Assembly (NCBI GenBank): GCA_020058565.1
Contig: JAGVDT010000045.1
Location: forward strand, 1 to 7,704
Length of the DNA stretch: 7,704 nt
DNA from: Minisyncoccota bacterium
Lineage (GTDB): Bacteria; Patescibacteriota; Minisyncoccia; Phycocordibacterales; UBA2100
Direction: 5' to 3'
The notes beneath the pieces were generated by a model. It was not told the DNA's origin. It saw only the letters and a program-made list of their open reading frames with translations, and did not search any database. The position numbers and the translations under genes are program-made. Below, one piece after another: positions 5,670 to 7,704 of the stretch. Within the stretch, counting starts at the first letter, position 1. Each line of letters opens with the position of its first letter.

Positions 5670-6035
5670 CTAATTTGCCGATTCGCTGTACGAACGCGTC
5701 GCGAGCTTCGCGAGAAGCATTGCGCAAAGCGTAAGCGGTATCCAAGGGTCCAGGGAATGCGTGAATCCCTGGTACAGAAGCGCAAACGTAAGGCACGTAA
5801 TGCCTGCAAGAAAGGCCGCGCGGCCCGCACGCATGCGATGCTGCGTTTCCCGTTCATCTCCCGCCTTTTCAGCCAGGATAAATCCCGCGAAAACAGCGAG
5901 GAGCGCTGCCGCAACAGTGAGCGCGGCCATCTGAGCCATGTCCGGCATCCAGTACATGAACGGATCGACAAGCGTAAAAAAGACGACGGCGAGAAGCGCT
6001 AATATAGACCACTGTAAAAATGCATTGTTGCTCAT
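5670..6035 (-). CDS. Small four-helix membrane protein paired with the XRE regulator
   Basis: The product is 121 residues with about four membrane helices: 8-27, 33-54, 69-90 and 96-112. Between helices 2 and 3 lies a charged cytosolic loop, EKAGDERETQHRMRAGRAA. This loop, and the pairing with a short XRE regulator, resemble the DUF2178-type membrane proteins often found beside such regulators in bacteria and archaea; the family name is my inference. The ATG overlaps the stop of the HTH gene by ATGA, so translation is coupled. GAGGA lies about 12 nt upstream inside the HTH gene and may help. In related pairs the membrane partner may control the activity of the regulator, but nothing here proves it. 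Confidence 0.8.
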   Translation of the reverse strand: MSNNAFLQWSILALLAVVFFTLVDPFMYWMPDMAQMAALTVAAALLAVFAGFILAEKAGDERETQHRMRAGRAAFLAGITCLTFALLYQGFTHSLDPWIPLTLCAMLLAKLATRSYSESAN

Positions 6036-6226
6036 ATTGAAAATATGTCCTCAATCGGCTGCTTGAAGACTTTAGCTATTTTAAGCGCCAAAAGCACCGA
6101 AGGCGTGTAGTTGCCCTTTTCTATGGCGATAACCGTCTGTCGCGATACGTCCAGCTTTTCGGCAAGTTCTTCCTGGGTCCAGCCCTTCGCCATACGCACC
6201 TGTTGCACCACATTTCGAACGCTCAT
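6032..6226 (-). CDS. XRE-family helix-turn-helix transcriptional regulator
   Basis: The product is 64 residues and is almost entirely an HTH_3 (Cro/C1-type) DNA-binding domain. The HTH runs from about 17 to 36 (TQEELAEKLDVSRQTVIAIEKG), with helix 2 at TQEELAEKLD and the recognition helix at SRQTVIAIEKG. NYTPSVLLALKIAKVFKQPIEDIF forms the usual remaining helices, like the compact YozG/YgzD-type regulators. It has no effector domain. It overlaps the membrane-protein gene by 4 bp. Its start lies 6 nt after a good -10 box with no Shine-Dalgarno site, which indicates a leaderless transcript. An operator-like dyad overlaps the -35 box, consistent with autoregulation, and a related perfect palindrome precedes the thioredoxin-dipZ operon. 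Confidence 0.93.
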   Translation of the reverse strand: MSVRNVVQQVRMAKGWTQEELAEKLDVSRQTVIAIEKGNYTPSVLLALKIAKVFKQPIEDIFSI

Positions 6227-6232
6227 TGCGTC

Positions 6233-6260
6233 ACTATAGTTCCCGCATTCGCGATGTCAA
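6233..6260 (-). promoter_or_regulatory. Promoter of the HTH gene
   Basis: Minus strand: a perfect -35 TTGACA (6260-6255), a 16-bp spacer and -10 TATAGT (6238-6233). The predicted transcription start coincides with the A of ATG 6226, so the mRNA would be leaderless. The -35 lies within the dyad at 6254-6273. Confidence 0.7.
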
Positions 6261-6273
6261 AGCAACTTTACTT
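6254..6273. promoter_or_regulatory. Imperfect dyad, probable operator (site 2, autoregulatory)
   Basis: Plus strand reads ATGTCAAAG-CA-ACTTTACTT. The half-site ACTTTAC is shared with the perfect palindrome at 5639-5658, and on the minus strand GTAAAGT is identical in both. It covers the -35 box of the HTH promoter and its edge overlaps the stop codon of the holin-like gene. Confidence 0.55.
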
Positions 6274-6607
6274 AGAGAATCTGATGTATCAACCAGGAGA
6301 GTACTGACAGGACCAACGCCCCGAGGAGCGCGCCGAGGAAATTGGTGACCGCAAAGCCTGGCACGAGCCATGCCATCATATAGAAAAGGAATGCGTTGAT
6401 GATGAGCGCAAAGAGGCCAAACGTGAGAATAGTGATCGGCAGCGCAATAACGTTTAAAATCGGCTTGATAACGGTCACGAGTACGGACCACACGAGAGCA
6501 GCGAGGAGCACCGTAAGCCAACCACCAGTGACAGAAATCCCAGGGACCAAATACACTGTGAGTATCACCGCAGCTACGGTCCCCAAATATCGCAAAACAA
6601 AATGCAT
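6272..6607 (-). CDS. Phage-holin-4-2 / YvlD-like membrane protein
   Basis: The product is 111 residues and nearly all membrane. Four helices can be placed at about 4-24, 29-48, 55-78 and 84-107. The pattern LVPGISVTGGWLTVLLAALVWSVLVTVIKPIL, then LPITILTFGLFALIINAFLFYMMAWLVPGF, is characteristic of the PF04020 family (YvlD, named after mycobacteriophage superinfection holins): a repeated (V/L)PG(I/F) motif with a central NxxxLPIT(I/L)LTFG segment. Most members are chromosomal proteins of unknown role and not phage genes, and no phage genes are seen here. No Shine-Dalgarno site precedes ATG 6607. Three 7-bp repeats lie just upstream. The stop overlaps the HTH operator, so this gene may read into the HTH operon. 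Confidence 0.85.
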   Translation of the reverse strand: MHFVLRYLGTVAAVILTVYLVPGISVTGGWLTVLLAALVWSVLVTVIKPILNVIALPITILTFGLFALIINAFLFYMMAWLVPGFAVTNFLGALLGALVLSVLSWLIHQIL

Positions 6608-6621
6608 ACAGTATAGAGTAC

Positions 6622-6642
6622 AGCGTTTAGCGTCTAGCGTCT
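6622..6642. repeat. Three tandem 7-bp repeats (AGCGTYT)
   Basis: AGCGTTT, AGCGTCT and AGCGTCT in direct tandem, followed by AG. On the minus strand the units read CTAGACG, CTAGACG, CTAAACG when phased on CTA, giving a CTAnnnG form. They lie 15 bp upstream of the holin-like start. Confidence 0.7.
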
Positions 6643-6662
6643 AGGAAATTTAGCTGAATAGT

Positions 6663-6685
6663 CTATACGCTGGTTGCTAGTTACT
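6663..6685. repeat. Degenerate 7-bp periodic repeats
   Basis: CTATACG, CTGGTTG and CTAGTTA followed by CT keep a 7-bp period beginning with CT. The array overlaps the stop codon (6681-6683) of the 51-residue gene. It is weaker than the arrays at 6622-6642 and 7585-7612 and could be chance. Confidence 0.4.
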
Positions 6686-6836
6686 CCCATCCTTTATCAT
6701 CCTCAGGCTCCTCCGCCATAAGCGGATCGTCTTCTTCGTCTTCATCAATCAGATCAAGTGCCTCGTCGGAAACACCCGCGTCAGCATCTTCTTTTTCTTC
6801 TTCATCTCCCTTTTTTTTATCCTCGTCTTTTGCCAT
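6681..6836 (-). CDS. 51-residue highly acidic protein
   Basis: ATG 6836 to TAA 6681. The product begins MAKDEDKKKGDEEEKED and ends EEPEDDKGWE. About half of the residues are Asp or Glu, with a Lys cluster near the N-terminus and a single Trp near the C-terminus. The middle segment GVSDEALDLIDEDEEDD could form a short helix. It should be mostly disordered and cytosolic. I do not recognise a family. The frame is real by composition: it is open from a good ATG to a stop, starts in an AT-rich leader, and has a plausible promoter upstream. It could bind a basic partner or metal ions; nothing more specific can be said. It is upstream of, and in line with, the holin-like gene, 73 bp away. Confidence 0.72.
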   Translation of the reverse strand: MAKDEDKKKGDEEEKEDADAGVSDEALDLIDEDEEDDPLMAEEPEDDKGWE

Positions 6837-6864
6837 AATAAATATTTTTAAACTATCAACACGA

Positions 6865-6892
6865 CTATATTAGCGAGCCGTTACGTAGTAAC
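6865..6892 (-). promoter_or_regulatory. Possible promoter of the 51-residue gene
   Basis: Minus strand: TTACTA (6892-6887), a 16-bp spacer and TATAGT (6870-6865), the same -10 and spacer as the HTH promoter. The -35 overlaps a small dyad, CGTTAC-GTA-GTAACG (6880-6894). The leader would be about 20 nt, AT-rich, without a Shine-Dalgarno site. Confidence 0.35.
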
Positions 6893-7133
6893 GCAAGACT
6901 CCAAACTGTGAATAACTGAAACCATCGAGAGACGTCGCCGCAAAGCGGCGATCCGACTTTCCGCCTCTGGCGGATAGGAGGAGTTTCACGTACGCACCAA
7001 CAGGTGCGCACGTCTCGAACGCATAGATTAATCTAGACCATGTCCCGACTTCCCGCATTGAGACAGACATCCATATACAAAATCGCAGCCTGGAAGTCAA
7101 ATTTTGGAGTGCTTGCAGAAAAAAGTGACAGAG

Positions 7134-7139
7134 TATACT
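7134..7139 (+). promoter_or_regulatory. -10 box of recG
   Basis: TATACT lies 6 nt before ATG 7146, so the transcript would start at the start codon. The best -35, TTGCAG (7113-7118), has a short 15-bp spacer and only a partial match. Confidence 0.45.
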
Positions 7140-7145
7140 GCCTGG

Positions 7146-7704
7146 ATGCACCCTGAGGACCCGATATCCAAACACTTCCGTCTCGACGCCAAACACCACG
7201 CAGCGCTGAGGCGCTTAGGTGTCCACACGCTACGCGACCTCCTGTATCATTTCCCTGCTCGCTACGAACAAGCAGGGTCAGAAGGAAACGCAGGGTCTCT
7301 CGTTCCTGGTACCAAAGTCACGCTCATCGGAAAACTCTCTGGCCTAAAAGCAAAAAAGCTTTGGAAAAGTCGGCGCCCCGCAACCGAAGGCTGGTTTGAG
7401 GATTCAAGCGGAAAAGTCAAAGTCATGTGGTTTAACCAGCCGTACATAAAATCGTATGTTAAAGAAGGCGTCGTAATTAAATTGACCGGAACCGTTGGCG
7501 GAAAAGCCGGCAGTCCATATATTTCCAATCCCGAGATCGAACAATCCTCTTTCGACGAATCCGTCCGGGGCCTCTTCGCATCTCCTACAAGCTACCAGCT
7601 ACAAGCTACAAGCTTATTTCCTGTGTACCCGGAAACCGTCGGTGTAACGAGCCGCTGGTTTTACCACGCAGCGCAGAAAGTCTTTGCCGTTGGCGTGCAT
7701 AAAA
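7146..7704 (+). CDS. recG: ATP-dependent DNA helicase RecG, N-terminal part (runs off the window)
   Basis: The first 186 codons are present and open to the window end; full RecG is usually about 680-700 residues. RecG remodels stalled replication forks and Holliday junctions; this part is the wedge domain that binds the branch point. The sequence shows the family's LGVHTLRDLLYHFPARYE motif (about 24-41). An OB-fold follows (TLIGKLSGLKAKK, GWFEDSSGKVKVMWFNQPYIKSYV, VIKLTGTVGGKAG, PYISNPEIE), then SLFPVYPETVGVTSRWF, the equivalent of the usual PVYPLTEGLS stretch leading to the helicase domains. The Walker motifs are beyond the end. Oddly, the linker between NPEIE and FPVYPE includes a low-complexity segment, TSYQLQATS, encoded by four tandem 7-bp repeats. 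No Shine-Dalgarno site precedes the ATG, and a -10 box lies 6 nt upstream. Confidence 0.93.
   Translation, partial: MHPEDPISKHFRLDAKHHAALRRLGVHTLRDLLYHFPARYEQAGSEGNAGSLVPGTKVTLIGKLSGLKAKKLWKSRRPATEGWFEDSSGKVKVMWFNQPYIKSYVKEGVVIKLTGTVGGKAGSPYISNPEIEQSSFDESVRGLFASPTSYQLQATSLFPVYPETVGVTSRWFYHAAQKVFAVGVHK
7585..7612. repeat. Four tandem 7-bp repeats (CTACAAG) inside recG
   Basis: CTACAAG, CTACCAG, CTACAAG and CTACAAG in direct tandem, followed by CTT. Three units make 21 bp, so the encoded peptide repeats every seven residues (SYQLQAT type). It lies in the linker after the wedge-domain OB-fold, where an insertion is tolerable. Confidence 0.85.

Larger units (their letters stand above)
6837..7145. 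other. Non-coding region with a cluster of hairpins between the acidic gene and recG
   Basis: About 309 bp without a supported gene. It holds four hairpins: CGTTAC/GTAACG (6880-6894), TCGCCGC/GCGGCGA with loop AAA (6935-6951), TCCGCC/GGCGGA with loop TCT (6960-6974), and an 11-bp stem with one mismatch and loop AACA (6988-7013). GAGACG (6929-6934) can pair with CGTCTC (7011-7016) and close the last three into one multibranch fold. A perfect 12-bp palindrome lies at 7024-7035. The remainder up to recG is plain sequence. Confidence 0.6.

Noticed and set aside
6272..6607. Prophage remnant, because of the holin-like protein
   Set aside because: The PF04020/YvlD family is mostly chromosomal, and no other phage gene is in the window.
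6870..7199. Minus-strand 109-codon frame over the hairpin region and the recG start
   Set aside because: It covers the hairpins and recG 5' end, has no ribosome-binding site, and its product looks like random translation.
1..7704. CRISPR array, insertion sequence or transposase
   Set aside because: No spaced repeats of the right size, no transposase or integrase motif in any frame; the only tandem repeats are 7-bp units.

Overview
The window looks like chromosomal DNA from a small-genome bacterium, most likely of the Patescibacteria/CPR (Parcubacteria-like) type. This is inference from several traits: short intergenic gaps, a tRNA without an encoded CCA end, few Shine-Dalgarno sites with several starts that look leaderless, a methionine-rich linker on an extracytoplasmic thioredoxin, and tandem 7-bp CTAnnnG-type repeats, one of them inside a conserved gene. 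No taxonomic marker gene is complete, so the assignment is tentative.

Layout, left to right. Positions 1-263 hold a tRNA-Ser(GCU) on the minus strand. Beyond its 3' end lies a strong hairpin, then a highly palindromic 137-bp element that repeats the last 21 bp of the tRNA gene. A non-coding stretch (264-548) follows. Next on the plus strand are a 66-residue protein, a PIN-domain protein (a possible toxin-antitoxin-like pair, with an unusual toxin start) and a class I SAM-dependent methyltransferase. A small acidic protein on the minus strand (2248-2556) and a membrane-anchored protein on the plus strand (2673-3125) are divergent; neither is recognised.

From 6836 down to 3129 six genes lie on the minus strand: a 51-residue acidic protein, a holin-4-2/YvlD-like membrane protein, an XRE-type HTH regulator that overlaps a four-helix membrane protein by ATGA, a membrane-anchored thioredoxin with a Met-rich spacer, and a DipZ-type fusion (CcdA + TlpA-like thioredoxin + beta-sandwich). 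The last two should form a thiol-redox relay that carries reducing equivalents across the membrane to extracytoplasmic substrates. Related palindromes lie upstream of the HTH gene and upstream of the thioredoxin gene, each overlapping a predicted -35 box. The most interesting reading is that the small XRE regulator controls both its own membrane-protein operon and the redox operon.

The right end carries a hairpin-rich non-coding region (about 6880-7016) and the first 186 codons of recG on the plus strand. That recG segment contains an in-frame array of four 7-bp repeats.
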